The notes: generated by a model from the letters alone, not told the origin. A DNA stretch of 37,134 nucleotides from Lachnospiraceae bacterium (GCA_014799405.1 JAAVIA010000040.1:3743-40876); one strand, 5' to 3'. Positions 24,059-33,837 are shown, numbered from the stretch's first letter. Numbers and translations are program-made.

Positions 24059-24700
24059 ATGGAAACTAACAGTCTAAATATTTATTCACAATACAATAAT
24101 CTTATTGCATTACATGTTACGCCGGGACATTTTGTTACTTCGTCCTCTCATATCAATTACTACATTGACATGACTTCTCTTAAAACAAGGAGAAATGAGG
24201 CAAAAGCGGCTGCAAAGGCTCTTGTTCAGGAATATGTTACCAGCACCATCATTGACACAATCGTCTGTCTTGACGGAACCGACATTATAGGAGCTTATCT
24301 TGCCGATGAGCTTACAAGTGCAGGTATAATGTCCGCAAACATAAACAATACGGTTTATATTATCACCCCTGAGCAAAACTCCGTGGGACAGCTTATTTTT
24401 AGGGAAAATTATATGTCCATGATAAGGGACAAAAATATTCTCGTGCTTTTGGCAACTGCCACAACAGGAAAAACCGTCCGCACCGCACTTGAATGTATTG
24501 AGTATTACGGTGGAAAAATCGCAGGCGTTTCCTCTATATTCTCGGCAGCACCGGAGATATACGGGCAGAAAATCAACACGATTTTCACAAATGCCGACAT
24601 TCCTGACTATGCAACCTATCGTGCATCCGAATGTCCTCTCTGCAAGGGAAGCCAAACAATAAATGCGATAGTAAACAGTTTTGGATACGCCAAATTTTAA
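24059..24700 (+). CDS. Phosphoribosyltransferase-like protein (orotate PRTase type)
   Basis: This 213-residue protein has the layout of a type I phosphoribosyltransferase, closest by eye to orotate PRTases: an N-terminal hood, CLDGTDIIGAYLADEL at about 70-85, and a PRPP-loop region at about 126-145 (NILVLLATATTGKTVRTALE). The loop keeps TTGKT but lacks the two acidic residues that normally precede it (VDDVxTTG), so activity with PRPP is doubtful; a regulatory or altered role is possible. A CPLC motif occurs at 192-195 near the C-terminus. AAGGGGG precedes the ATG. It is divergent from addB, with a clear promoter of its own. Confidence 0.7.
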   Translation: METNSLNIYSQYNNLIALHVTPGHFVTSSSHINYYIDMTSLKTRRNEAKAAAKALVQEYVTSTIIDTIVCLDGTDIIGAYLADELTSAGIMSANINNTVYIITPEQNSVGQLIFRENYMSMIRDKNILVLLATATTGKTVRTALECIEYYGGKIAGVSSIFSAAPEIYGQKINTIFTNADIPDYATYRASECPLCKGSQTINAIVNSFGYAKF

Positions 24701-24767
24701 ATTTCATATTTAGCATAAATACTCCTCATTAAGAATATATTTTATACAAAAGTAGTACGTTGTCTGT

Positions 24768-24800
24768 CCTCAAAGGCATCTTTCAAAAGTTGCTTTGAGG
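24768..24800. repeat. Hairpin between the PRTase-like gene and the membrane protein
   Basis: CCTCAAAG pairs with CTTTGAGG (8 bp, two more pairs with a bulged G) around a loop of about 15 bases. No run of T follows on the plus strand, so it is not a standard terminator. It could attenuate the following gene, whose ribosome site GAGGG lies in the right arm. The other bases of 24701-24807 show nothing clear. Confidence 0.4.
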
Positions 24801-24807
24801 GCGTATA

Positions 24808-25269
24808 ATGGGGAGTTTTATTATGTCTTCAAACACAAAAATAGTTGTCCTAAAGTCAAAAGAGCTTATTTACACCGGCATATTTATAATACTCGGAGTA
24901 CTCTTGGTGTTGCTTTTGTTTTACATGTTTTCTCCAAATGATAAGCAGAAAGCAGAAACAGATAACACCGAAGCTGTAACTACATATGCTCCCGGTATTT
25001 ACACATCTTCTATTAACCTCGGCGGAGCCTCACTTCAGGTTTCTGTTACAGTTGACAAAGACTCCGCATCACATGTATCAATAGAGAATCTTGACGAAAC
25101 CGTAACTGCCATGTATCCGCTTATAACACCTTCGCTTGATGAGATTAACTCGCAAATAAACAGCGTCAGCTCTCTTGATGATATTACATACTCCGGTGAC
25201 ACCCAATATACCACCATTATACTTATGGAGGCTGTGAAGCAGGCGCTGGAGCAGGCGGAAGTGAAGTAG
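24808..25269 (+). CDS. Small membrane-anchored protein, FMN-binding-domain-like
   Basis: A 153-residue protein with one membrane anchor at about 19-41, a short linker, and an external domain of about 95 residues. The domain begins PGIYTSSINLGGASLQVSVTV and ends with a helix EAVKQALEQA, the same order as FMN-binding (FMN-bind) domains. The flavinylation motif SGATxT is replaced by SGDTQYTT, so covalent FMN is unlikely. This family call is from pattern only. An ATG at 24823 (148 residues, preceded by GGGGAG) is an equally good start. Its function is unknown. It shares a strand with the phosphoribosyltransferase-like gene 107 bp upstream. Confidence 0.6.
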   Translation: MGSFIMSSNTKIVVLKSKELIYTGIFIILGVLLVLLLFYMFSPNDKQKAETDNTEAVTTYAPGIYTSSINLGGASLQVSVTVDKDSASHVSIENLDETVTAMYPLITPSLDEINSQINSVSSLDDITYSGDTQYTTIILMEAVKQALEQAEVK

Positions 25270-25280
25270 CTTATTATGTG

Positions 25281-25459
25281 TTAGTGACGGAGCAGTCACA
25301 TTGGGAATATTTATATAATAATAACAAAAATACGCTTTCGCTCGTCTCCGACGTAACGGTACTAAGGTGCCAAAATACGTCACCTAAGTACCGACGTCTT
25401 CAAACGATTTTTTCTATTATTATATAAATATTCCCAATGCGACTGCTCCTGTTTCACTA
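25281..25459. mobile_element. Palindromic element with 35-bp inverted arms (MITE-like)
   Basis: Arms at 25289-25323 and 25415-25449 are 35 bp each with a single mismatch; the outer ends begin GGAGCAGTC. Outside them TAGTGA (25282-25287) and TCACTA (25454-25459) continue the symmetry. Inside, a second imperfect hairpin is formed by GACGT (25350-25354) with ACGTC (25394-25398), CGGTACT (25357-25363) with AGTACCG (25387-25393), and AGGTG (25365-25369) with CACCT (25381-25385). There is no open frame of interest. The centre is richer in G+C than the AT-rich arms. It lies between convergent genes, which is a common site for MITEs or REP-like repeats, and it could also act as a bidirectional terminator. 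Only one copy is present here, so mobility is unproven. Confidence 0.6.
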
Positions 25460-25544
25460 TTACTCATAACTTAGCATGTATACTATCAAAACTTATTTTT
25501 TTGTTAATATGTGATACCATAGCAAGCACCGTAAAATCCGCTTT

Positions 25545-26237
25545 TTATTCGGTTTTGGCCGCTATTATTCCTCCCGTTTTGTATATGCTGTCTGACGGTA
25601 CATATCCTCTTACAGGGGACAGCGGATATATGTTCGTATTTCTGCCGATTACGCTTCCCGGATTAAGAACACTGTTGCAACCAACCTCAACATGGTCGCC
25701 GAGCATGGCTCCGAATTTCTTAAGCTCCGTGTTTATGTCAAAGTCTCCATCTGAGTTTTTACCCTTTACATGTACAAGTGTTTTGTCGCTTTTTACGTTT
25801 GAGGTTATTGAGCCTGCACCCATATGGGATTTGTATCCCAGTATGGAATCCCCCACATAATTGTAATGTGGCACCTGTACGTTATCAAATATAATCACGT
25901 TTTTAAGCTCCGTAGAATTACCTACAACGCAGGAGGATCCTACAAGGGCGTTTCCTCTTATAAATGCACACTGCCTTACCTCCGTATCAGCGCCTATTAT
26001 TGTTGGGCCTGCAATATATGCCGAGGCAAATACCTTTGCAGTTTTGTGTATCCATATCTGAGGCGATACCTCATCATATTCGTTTTTGTCAAGACGACTT
26101 CCCAATTCAAGAATATAGTCCTTTATGTTCGGTAATGCCTCCCACGGATAGGTAAGCTTCTCCAAGTATTCCTTTGCCATCGTGTGCTCAAGGCTGTACA
26201 TGCTTTTTATTGTCAGTTCCGAAATAATGTCATTCAT
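25545..26237 (-). CDS. Left-handed beta-helix (GlmU C-terminal-like) protein
   Basis: This 230-residue protein is made of hexapeptide repeats of the left-handed beta-helix type (for example IHKTAKVFASAYIAGPTIIGADTEVR and VGDSILGYKSHMGAGSITSNVKSD). It resembles the C-terminal acetyltransferase domain of GlmU, with an added N-terminal region of about 60 residues, but without the nucleotidyltransferase domain. Such proteins are often annotated as UDP-N-acetylglucosamine pyrophosphorylase-related. An acyltransferase or binding role is possible; the substrate is not determined. It is 77 bp downstream of topB and is the last gene before the palindromic element. Confidence 0.75.
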   Translation of the reverse strand: MNDIISELTIKSMYSLEHTMAKEYLEKLTYPWEALPNIKDYILELGSRLDKNEYDEVSPQIWIHKTAKVFASAYIAGPTIIGADTEVRQCAFIRGNALVGSSCVVGNSTELKNVIIFDNVQVPHYNYVGDSILGYKSHMGAGSITSNVKSDKTLVHVKGKNSDGDFDINTELKKFGAMLGDHVEVGCNSVLNPGSVIGRNTNIYPLSPVRGYVPSDSIYKTGGIIAAKTE

Positions 26238-26314
26238 TTTATATCCTCCATTTAATTTCGTTTCATATTCATCATGTTTATTTCATCTAACACACCAATT
26301 AATATTATGTAAAC

Positions 26315-28357
26315 TTATACTTCCGTCTTTGCTTCCTTTTTCTTTCGTGGTTTTACACTTTTTTTCTCGGCATAATAGGGTTGTGTCATATCAAATATTG
26401 TTGTTATTTTGTACTGATTGTCAAGCTGTTTTACAAGCTCCGTATTTTTTATGACAAAGCTGTTCATTTTTTCCGTGTATTCTTCTTTTGATATGGTTCC
26501 CTCTGCAACACCTGTAAGTCCTTTTTCCCAGCTTGCTGTCATCTCAGCCCGAAGAAGATTATTTATGGAATAATACACAACATCATATATAATTTCTCCG
26601 AGAAATGTAGGCGTTACTATCTGTGTTTTCTTATTGAGTGCTATATATTTGTTTGTGACAAGCTTAGTAATGATGCTATCACGGGTTGCACTTGTTCCTA
26701 TACCGCTTCCCTTTATCTGACTTCTAAGCTCCTCATCCTCAATAAGCTGTCCTGCATTTTCCATTGCAAGTATAAGAGTTCCCGAGGAATATCTTTTCGG
26801 CGGGGTTGTCTCCCCCTCCTTAATGTTAAATTCCTTTACCGAAAGCTGCTGCCCTTTTTTCAGCCCGTTTAACATCTCCATCACGGCAGGTGTAAGCTTT
26901 TCCTCGTTTTCCTTTTTACCCGTTCCGGCTATCTGAAGATATCCTGGTGATACAAGCCTTTTAAAATTAGAGAAGAAATGTTCAGGCTTCTTATCCTTAT
27001 CGCTTGTTATAGTTCTTGTTAATACAAGAGCTATTTTCTCATACACTGCCGCCGGATAAAATATGCTTAAAAATCTCCTTGCGATTATATCATAAACCTT
27101 TTTTGCTGTTTCCGAAACACTATTTAATGCTCCAAGCCCCTGACCCGTCGGTATGATTGCATAATGGTCAGTAATCTGCTTGTCATTTACATATTTTGAT
27201 TTTGCTATACCCTTATATCCGCCCTGATTCATAATATTGTCAGCAAAGGCGGAAAGCGGAGCGTATTTCCTAAGTCCTCCGATATTTTTGTGTATTTCTT
27301 TTGAAACGGCAGTAGAAAGCACTCTGGCGTCCGTTCTCGGATAAGTGACAAGCTTCTTCTCGTAAAGCTCCTGCACTATATTTAAAGTATCCGTGGGACT
27401 TATTTTAAACATGGCAGAGCAGTCATTTTGCAGCTCTGCTAAATTATAAAGCATGGGTGGTGCCTTTTTTTCCGTCTTTTTTTCAACTTTTTCTACAGTG
27501 AGACATGCCGGAGGATTTTTCATAAGCAGTTCTATAAGCTCCTTTGCTGACTCCTCCTTTTTAAAGCCGTTTTCCTTATAAAGCAGCGGCGACTTATCAT
27601 ATGTACTTCCCTCCACCGCCTTCCACTCTGCTTCAAGTCCGTCAAGCTGTGCCACAACCCTGTAAAACGGTGTAGGAACAAATTCCCTTATCTCTCTTTC
27701 ACGCTTTACAATCATACCCAAAACACATGTCATGACACGACCCACGGCAATCACGCATTTGTCAAGCTTCAAATAGTTTTTTACCGTATAACTGTACTTT
27801 AATGTAAGAGCTCTTGAAAAGTTAATACCCATAAGGTAATCTTCCTTCGCCCTTAAATATGCTGAGTCACTTAAGCTGTCATATTCCGAAAGCTCCTTTG
27901 CTTCACGGATTCCTCTTAATATTTCCTCCTCAGTCTGCGAGTCAATCCAAACCCGCTTTTTTGTCTTGTCATCTCCCACATTTGCCATTTGGTCCACGAG
28001 CCTGTATATGTATTCTCCCTCACGTCCCGAGTCTGTACAGACATATATACATTCAACATCCTCACGGTTAAGCAATCTTTTCACAACATTAAACTGATTG
28101 CTTGCGGCAGGTATTATTTCATACTTAAATTCATCGGGAACAAATGGAATCGTATCCATGCTCCACCTTTTTAATTCAGGGTTATATGCATCAGGATAAC
28201 TCATTGTGACAAGATGGCCCACACACCATGTCACGATAGAATCCTCCGTCTCTATAAAGCCTGTTTTTGCTCCTGCGCTGTCAGCTCCCTTTACTCCTAA
28301 TGCCTTGGCAAATTCCCTTGCCACACTTGGCTTCTCAGCTATATATAAATTCTTCAA
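26315..28357 (-). CDS. topB: DNA topoisomerase III (type IA)
   Basis: This 680-residue enzyme passes one strand through a transient single-strand break and resolves recombination or replication intermediates. The Toprim domain has IAEKPSVAREFA at 6-17 and TDSGREGEYI at about 108-117. This resembles the Firmicutes TopB variant DAGREGE, which has Gly in place of the second Asp. The catalytic tyrosine is Y339 in LVTYPRTDARVLS. GRVMTCVLGMIVKRE (206-220) replaces the usual GRVQTPTL. A basic C-terminal tail (KKSVKPRKKKEAK) may bind DNA; there are no zinc fingers. It follows the DUF308-like gene by 20 bp in the long minus-strand operon. Confidence 0.93.
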   Translation of the reverse strand: MKNLYIAEKPSVAREFAKALGVKGADSAGAKTGFIETEDSIVTWCVGHLVTMSYPDAYNPELKRWSMDTIPFVPDEFKYEIIPAASNQFNVVKRLLNREDVECIYVCTDSGREGEYIYRLVDQMANVGDDKTKKRVWIDSQTEEEILRGIREAKELSEYDSLSDSAYLRAKEDYLMGINFSRALTLKYSYTVKNYLKLDKCVIAVGRVMTCVLGMIVKREREIREFVPTPFYRVVAQLDGLEAEWKAVEGSTYDKSPLLYKENGFKKEESAKELIELLMKNPPACLTVEKVEKKTEKKAPPMLYNLAELQNDCSAMFKISPTDTLNIVQELYEKKLVTYPRTDARVLSTAVSKEIHKNIGGLRKYAPLSAFADNIMNQGGYKGIAKSKYVNDKQITDHYAIIPTGQGLGALNSVSETAKKVYDIIARRFLSIFYPAAVYEKIALVLTRTITSDKDKKPEHFFSNFKRLVSPGYLQIAGTGKKENEEKLTPAVMEMLNGLKKGQQLSVKEFNIKEGETTPPKRYSSGTLILAMENAGQLIEDEELRSQIKGSGIGTSATRDSIITKLVTNKYIALNKKTQIVTPTFLGEIIYDVVYYSINNLLRAEMTASWEKGLTGVAEGTISKEEYTEKMNSFVIKNTELVKQLDNQYKITTIFDMTQPYYAEKKSVKPRKKKEAKTEV

Positions 28358-28377
28358 AATATTTCCTCCAAAGCAGT

Positions 28378-29028
28378 CTAATCATTATTCAGACGCACAA
28401 TATGAATAGCCAGTGCCATATGCTCCATTCCAAGTATCCGCATATGAGGATAGAGCTTTGTTACAGGGTCAATCAAAAGCAATAGTGCAAGCGTAATCTG
28501 CAACATTGCCTGAAGCATGTCCGCAAGCCATTTTTTCTTGTGGGTAAGGTTATAAATGGCAACATTAAGGCTTTCCGTACCCTCAATCAAACCAAATATT
28601 CCCCATATAACTCCAATCAAACCATCAGCCCGATTTCCATGTACAATAATGGAAATACCTATTACAATCAAAAGAATTCCCGCTGATGAAAGCTTTGTAT
28701 CCAGTCTTTTATATTCCTTGGTTATTACGGCGCAAAAAACAGAGCTTGCGCCTATTGCAATCATAAGACTTCCCATAGTATACGGCAGAAGCTTATAGAT
28801 AAAATCAACAAAAAACAGGCACAAAAAGCCAACAACCAATAATATGGTGACAATGAAATATCCAAGTCGCTTACTTAACGGCGTACCAAACGTATGCCGG
28901 CTGTAAAATTTCCATGTGGATATATCAGATTCCTGTCCCTGCATTGACTGTCCCTGTTCAAACTGACTATGCTCTAAATCAGAAATATAACTGATATGCG
29001 GCTTTTTTTCTTTTTCTCTTTTTGTCAT
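28378..29028 (-). CDS. DUF308-like integral membrane protein
   Basis: A 216-residue protein with a hydrophilic N-terminal region of about 50 residues rich in Gln and Lys, followed by roughly six membrane segments, including LGYFIVTILLVVGFLCLFFV and LLIVIGISIIVHG. The layout resembles DUF308/HdeD-like membrane proteins. I place the start at the ATG at 29028, preceded by GGAG at seven bases; the frame's first ATG at 29067 lies inside the Hsp70 gene. It is located between an Hsp70 gene and topB. Its function is unknown; a link to the adjacent chaperone is only suggested by position. Confidence 0.75.
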   Translation of the reverse strand: MTKREKEKKPHISYISDLEHSQFEQGQSMQGQESDISTWKFYSRHTFGTPLSKRLGYFIVTILLVVGFLCLFFVDFIYKLLPYTMGSLMIAIGASSVFCAVITKEYKRLDTKLSSAGILLIVIGISIIVHGNRADGLIGVIWGIFGLIEGTESLNVAIYNLTHKKKWLADMLQAMLQITLALLLLIDPVTKLYPHMRILGMEHMALAIHIVRLNND

Positions 29029-29047
29029 TAACAATCTCCGTAATACG

Positions 29048-30742
29048 CTATATGATATCCTCCTCAATAGAATCTAAAAATTCTTTAAATTCTTTTCTTG
29101 CGCTTTCAATCTTAAGCTTGTCCTGCTTGTCAAGAACCTCCTCAAAGGCATTCATCTGCAATTCAATTATATGCCTTGTATCTCCTGTTGCCTCCTCATA
29201 CATACGGTCACCACGCAAAAGTAACAGTTTATTTTCCTCCTGCTCTCTCGGATGTATCTTGAGGGACGCTAAGGATTCAAGCCTTGCAGCTATCTCCTCA
29301 TCACTCATATCCGTATCTTCATTTTTTATAACTACACGCTTTGATATTTTTGTAGATAATACCTTAACCTCAACCTCCAAAATAGAGTTCACGTCATAGG
29401 TATATGTCACGTCAATTGCCTCTTTTCCTGCCGGACCAATTGGTACAGGCACCTCTATCTCACCTAAATATACATTGTTTCTGGCATACCGGCTCTCCCC
29501 CTGAAGTATCTTGACAAGGATATGGCTTTGATTATCAGAGGCTGTATAAAGCCGCTCTGTCCTGCTAACAGGTATTACCGTATTTCTCTCTATTATAGGC
29601 AGATAATGACCATTTTCCTTGTAGCCACCGCTTCTTGTGACAACTATGTCCGTTCCAAGGGTGAAAGGACATACATCCGTAAGAATTATCTCCTTTACCG
29701 CCTCGTCCCTTTCCTTCATAGCAGCCTGTGTAGCTGCACCTACGGCCACAACCTCGTCAGGATTTATGCTTGTATTTGGAAGTCTGCCGAACAGACGGCT
29801 CACAAATTTTCTGACAATGGAAAGCTTTGTAGCTCCTCCTACCAGTATAACCTCCTCAATATCTGCAAGCTTTATCTGAGCATCCTTAAGACTTCTCTCT
29901 ATCGGCTTTTTTATCTTGCCAAGCAAAAGCTGACAGGACTTTTCATAATCGTCTATGTTTATCTCATACTCATATTTTTCCTCGCCTATTCTGCATTTAA
30001 AAACAGAGTTTCTGCTTTCCTCAAAGCCAAGCTTGCATATTTCTGCCTGCTTTCTTATATGAGCAAGTGTTTTTGCATCAAGCTCATCCTGGTCTATCTC
30101 CTTTTCCCTGAAAAACATCTGCTCAAGAACCTCTGTAAAGTCCTCTCCTCCAAGGTAGTTATCACCTGCAACTGCACGAACCTCCATAATATTCTGATAC
30201 AGCTCAAGTATTGATACGTCAAATGTACCGCCGCCCAAATCAAAAACAAGGAATTTGGTATCTGCATTTTTCTTATTTAAGCCATAGGCAATGGCAGCAG
30301 CAGTAGGCTCACTGACAATACGCTCAACTACAAAGCCCGCCATTTCTCCCGCTTTCTTTGTAGCCTTTCTCTGTGCATCATTAAAATAGGCAGGAACACT
30401 GATAACAGCCTCTGTCACCTCATGTCCCAAAAATGCCTCAGCATCCTCCTTAAGGGATTTTATGACAAGGCTCGATAATTCTTCTGCCGTAAATTCCCTT
30501 TCGCCAAGCATAAACTTTTTGCCTGTGCCCATGCTTCTCTTAAAGACGGAAGCAGTCTGAGACGGATTAGTCATACCACGCTCTCTTGCGGTTTTTCCTA
30601 CATAAACTACGCCTTCATCATCCACGCTTACAACGGAAGGCGTAAGCATTTCTCCCAGCTTATTAGGTATAACCTTAGCCTCATCCTTATCAAAATATGC
30701 AATTAAACTGTTTGTTGTTCCAAGGTCGATTCCTACTATCAT
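29048..30742 (-). CDS. Hsp70-family chaperone, HscC-like
   Basis: This 564-residue Hsp70 is shorter than DnaK (about 610), with a reduced C-terminal lid, like HscC. The ATPase signatures are intact: IDLGTTNS at 5-12, [10 protein letters not shown] at 116-125, [10 protein letters not shown] at 145-154, [10 protein letters not shown] at 168-177, and VGGATKLS later. The substrate-binding domain follows from about 370. It overlaps the upstream J-like/TPR gene by 4 bp (ATGA), so the two are translated together; E. coli HscC likewise sits beside a DjlC-type gene. This supports a dedicated Hsp70/J-like pair rather than the general DnaK-DnaJ-GrpE system. Confidence 0.93.
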   Translation of the reverse strand: MIVGIDLGTTNSLIAYFDKDEAKVIPNKLGEMLTPSVVSVDDEGVVYVGKTARERGMTNPSQTASVFKRSMGTGKKFMLGEREFTAEELSSLVIKSLKEDAEAFLGHEVTEAVISVPAYFNDAQRKATKKAGEMAGFVVERIVSEPTAAAIAYGLNKKNADTKFLVFDLGGGTFDVSILELYQNIMEVRAVAGDNYLGGEDFTEVLEQMFFREKEIDQDELDAKTLAHIRKQAEICKLGFEESRNSVFKCRIGEEKYEYEINIDDYEKSCQLLLGKIKKPIERSLKDAQIKLADIEEVILVGGATKLSIVRKFVSRLFGRLPNTSINPDEVVAVGAATQAAMKERDEAVKEIILTDVCPFTLGTDIVVTRSGGYKENGHYLPIIERNTVIPVSRTERLYTASDNQSHILVKILQGESRYARNNVYLGEIEVPVPIGPAGKEAIDVTYTYDVNSILEVEVKVLSTKISKRVVIKNEDTDMSDEEIAARLESLASLKIHPREQEENKLLLLRGDRMYEEATGDTRHIIELQMNAFEEVLDKQDKLKIESARKEFKEFLDSIEEDII

Positions 30743-33700
30743 TTATTCTCAATCCTTTTTAGTTTTTCCTCTATGACTGCATTATGTCCAAATATGCTTA
30801 ACGCTTTTTTGTAACACATTTTTGCCATTTCATAATCCTTCATCTGCTCATAAACAAGTGCTTTTTCATACCACAGCTCATGGCATTCACCATAGAAACA
30901 TCCCTCACATCTAAGGTGTTTTAAGCCTTCATCCACAATGGCTACAGCCTGTTTTGTTTTTTTTGTAACCCTGTAAAGTCTTGCCATTTTAACATAGTCC
31001 AAAGGCGTGTGCATTTTCTCCTTTGGAATTGTAGCACGTTCAACATAAACTTTTATGTCCGGCTTAAATAAAGTTTTTTTGCTTAAAATAACTTCTATCA
31101 AATTACTATAATAATTTGCTTTATTGTTCATGTCAAGCTTTACGGCCTTCTCAAAAAGCTTACGTGCATCCTCCATAAGACCATGGTCCTTGAAAACCTC
31201 TCCCATGCTTACATATGCTCTCTTATCATCTCCCTGATTGCTTATGGCAAGCTTAAAGCTTTCATGCGCCTTGTCTATATAGCCCTCCAAACCATATACA
31301 TAGCAAAGCTGTCTCATACACATCTGTATGTCTTCATCATATGGCAGTTCATCTATGCATCTCTTCAGTACATTAACGGAATCCTCCATTCTTCCCATTC
31401 GGAGTAAAAGCTCCGAATAGTCGTACATTACGTCGGCATTCAATCCGAATGTTTCAAGATATTCCTTATATACCGCTTCGCTATCCTCAAAACGGTTCAT
31501 GCACTGTAGGGTTCTTGCTTTATATGCATATATATTTGCCTTCATATCCTTATCCGCATCCTGCATATTAATGTAAAGCAGCGCCTTATCATAATTTTCT
31601 ACAGCCAAATCAAACTGTCTGTGTAATTCGTAAATAAGTCCCAGTCTGCTGTAGCAGTAATAATTGTCAGGCTCACGTTTAATCGCCTCCTGAAAATCGG
31701 AAAGAGCGCTTTTGTAATTGCCTAAAAATCTGTTTAATATTCCCTTGTTTATATAATAATATGCACTTGGTTTTATTTCCAACTGTTTTTCAAACAGCAT
31801 TATCGCCTCTGCATATCTTCCGTTATGCTTAAGGGCAAGTCCCTTTTGCCCGTAAACGTACTCATTATCCGGCCAAAGACTTATTACCTTATCATAAATG
31901 TCAATTGCATCATCAATCATGCCTCTCTTTTTAAGCAACTCCGCAAGCTCCATATACACAGCATAAAATTCCTCCATGTCGCTTTCATCCGGCTTGCTTT
32001 TTTCAATTATCTCTTTTAATATATCCTCAGCCTTTCTATATTCCTCCTCATGCTTATATATCATGGCCTCCTGAAAGCTTATACTGTCACTTTCTATGTC
32101 AAAGCTGTTATATCTTTCGATAACCCTCCTTGCACTATCCGGCTGATTATATCTTAAATATACCTTTATCTCCTGAACATAAGGCTCAGCCACAAAAGGA
32201 TATATCATTATGGCATGCTCACACGCATTCATAGTCTCCTTTATGTAATCTAAATCAAAGGCTGCCTTAGCCATATAGCTGTAGGCAATATAGTTACTGT
32301 CATCCTTTTCGATAAGCTGCTCACATGCCTCAAGGCATTTCTCATAATTATTAAGCCTATATTCCAGCTCACATTTTGCCTCATATGAGAGCATAATCTC
32401 CTCATGCTCCTTCGAAAGGGCAATTTCCAGGAAATGACCTGCCTCCTCATAGCGCTTTGTCTTTATATAACAGTCTGCTATAAGGAAATTGACATATTCA
32501 TAGCGTTTTCTTTTTGCAACAGTGTCCTCACTGTCATCATCCTCAGGGAGCTCCTCAATCTCCTTTTTCCATATAAAGAAGCATTTTAAAGCCTCATCAT
32601 ATCTAAAAAGACATAAATAGGTTCTTCCCTTTACATTATTATACTCACATACTTTTTCTTCCCTTGGTGTAAAACTATCAAGCATCTCTATGGCTTCATC
32701 AAATTTGTAGGACTGATAATAGCTCCATGCCATCTCCATGCGTGTATCGTCATCAGTCGGATTCTCCTCAAGGGTCTTTTTATATTGCTCAATCAAAGAA
32801 AAATTTGCCCTTATCATTCCAGCCCTGACACCGTTGTCATAATGGTTAATCTTTAAAAGGTCCATGTACATATCTCTGGACTTTTCAAAATCGCCAAGAT
32901 AAAATGCAAGGTCTGCCTGTTTTCCATTTACAATGTATTTATCGTCGGAAAGTTCCTCAGCCCTGCCATAGCACTCCCCTGCCCTGTCATAATCTCTATT
33001 ACTTTTGGCAATGTCACCACATGCAAGCAAAATTGCAATATCATCAGGGAAATCATCTACAAGTGCATCAATGTCCTGCTGTATTTCGAGAAGCTCATCT
33101 TTACATAAATCATAGAGCACTTTTTCATCATTTTCAAGCTGCTCCTGATACTGATTGTGTAGCTTTTGAAGCTTATTTTTAACTATGGCAATCTCCAAAT
33201 ACGGATGATATGCGTCAATGCCTTGAATTTCAGAAATTATTTTGTCCTGTTCTTCAATATTACCTGCCCGTATGGCTGAATCCAACTTATAATACCTTTC
33301 AATAAATTTATCTATATCCTCCGTTTCACCCTCGAAAAGATAATAATTTATCAAATCATCATATGTTGAATTGGTAATAACGTAGTCTATAAAATCTATA
33401 GGGTATTCCTCTGACAGCTCCTTCCTTCTGCTCTTTATATCAAAGGAGTCAACAATATATTTCCATACCTTTTTTGGAATATAGAAATAATCCATAAGGA
33501 ATTTCATAAGCGTATCAAAAGCATCTTCGGATGAATCAAGAGATACAAACTCGTCCCTGTCAAAAAGCTCCTGCCACTTGTTTACATCTATTCTTGAGAA
33601 AAAATCAAAATACATATCCTCAATGGCAAGCAGCAACGGCGATTTTTCTTCATCGGCAGCCTGAGCCGACTCATCAACATCAGCAAGGCGCATTGCCTCC

Positions 33701-33837
33701 TCGTATGCAGACCGAAGCTCCTTAAAACCCTCGGGATCATCCTCCGGATTAACCTTGGACAGCTTTTCCCTATATACAGTTTTTAATTCCGTTTTGTCTT
33801 TTGTAGGTGCAATACCCAGTATCTCCCAAATTTCCAT
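30739..33837 (-). CDS. J-like domain / TPR protein, full length
   Basis: This 1032-residue protein has an N-terminal J-like helical domain (about 1-50) in which the HPD motif is replaced by NPEDD at 30-34, in the context [19 protein letters not shown] typical of DjlC-like proteins. The middle region is helical. From about residue 260 onward there are many TPR-like repeats up to the C-terminus, including [38 protein letters not shown] and [19 protein letters not shown]. There is no signal peptide or membrane segment, so it is probably cytoplasmic. GAGGAATGTAA precedes the ATG, 11 bp after icd. It probably recruits clients to the HscC-like chaperone. The left-edge gene at 1-1166 is its paralogue. 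Confidence 0.9.
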   Translation of the reverse strand: MEIWEILGIAPTKDKTELKTVYREKLSKVNPEDDPEGFKELRSAYEEAMRLADVDESAQAADEEKSPLLLAIEDMYFDFFSRIDVNKWQELFDRDEFVSLDSSEDAFDTLMKFLMDYFYIPKKVWKYIVDSFDIKSRRKELSEEYPIDFIDYVITNSTYDDLINYYLFEGETEDIDKFIERYYKLDSAIRAGNIEEQDKIISEIQGIDAYHPYLEIAIVKNKLQKLHNQYQEQLENDEKVLYDLCKDELLEIQQDIDALVDDFPDDIAILLACGDIAKSNRDYDRAGECYGRAEELSDDKYIVNGKQADLAFYLGDFEKSRDMYMDLLKINHYDNGVRAGMIRANFSLIEQYKKTLEENPTDDDTRMEMAWSYYQSYKFDEAIEMLDSFTPREEKVCEYNNVKGRTYLCLFRYDEALKCFFIWKKEIEELPEDDDSEDTVAKRKRYEYVNFLIADCYIKTKRYEEAGHFLEIALSKEHEEIMLSYEAKCELEYRLNNYEKCLEACEQLIEKDDSNYIAYSYMAKAAFDLDYIKETMNACEHAIMIYPFVAEPYVQEIKVYLRYNQPDSARRVIERYNSFDIESDSISFQEAMIYKHEEEYRKAEDILKEIIEKSKPDESDMEEFYAVYMELAELLKKRGMIDDAIDIYDKVISLWPDNEYVYGQKGLALKHNGRYAEAIMLFEKQLEIKPSAYYYINKGILNRFLGNYKSALSDFQEAIKREPDNYYCYSRLGLIYELHRQFDLAVENYDKALLYINMQDADKDMKANIYAYKARTLQCMNRFEDSEAVYKEYLETFGLNADVMYDYSELLLRMGRMEDSVNVLKRCIDELPYDEDIQMCMRQLCYVYGLEGYIDKAHESFKLAISNQGDDKRAYVSMGEVFKDHGLMEDARKLFEKAVKLDMNNKANYYSNLIEVILSKKTLFKPDIKVYVERATIPKEKMHTPLDYVKMARLYRVTKKTKQAVAIVDEGLKHLRCEGCFYGECHELWYEKALVYEQMKDYEMAKMCYKKALSIFGHNAVIEEKLKRIENK

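Noticed and set aside
24801-24809. TATAAT at 24804-24809 as a promoter for the small membrane protein
   Set aside because: It overlaps the first possible start codon, and only a poor -35 match (TTTCAA) lies 17 bases upstream.
26315-28357. Possible inactive topoisomerase because one Asp of the DxDxE triad is Gly
   Set aside because: The SGREGE form resembles the AGREGE form normal for Firmicutes TopB, and the catalytic tyrosine is present.
29522-30214. Long plus-strand open frame of 230 codons antisense to the Hsp70 gene
   Set aside because: The Hsp70 signatures on the minus strand are unmistakable; antisense frames over Hsp70 genes are well-known artefacts.
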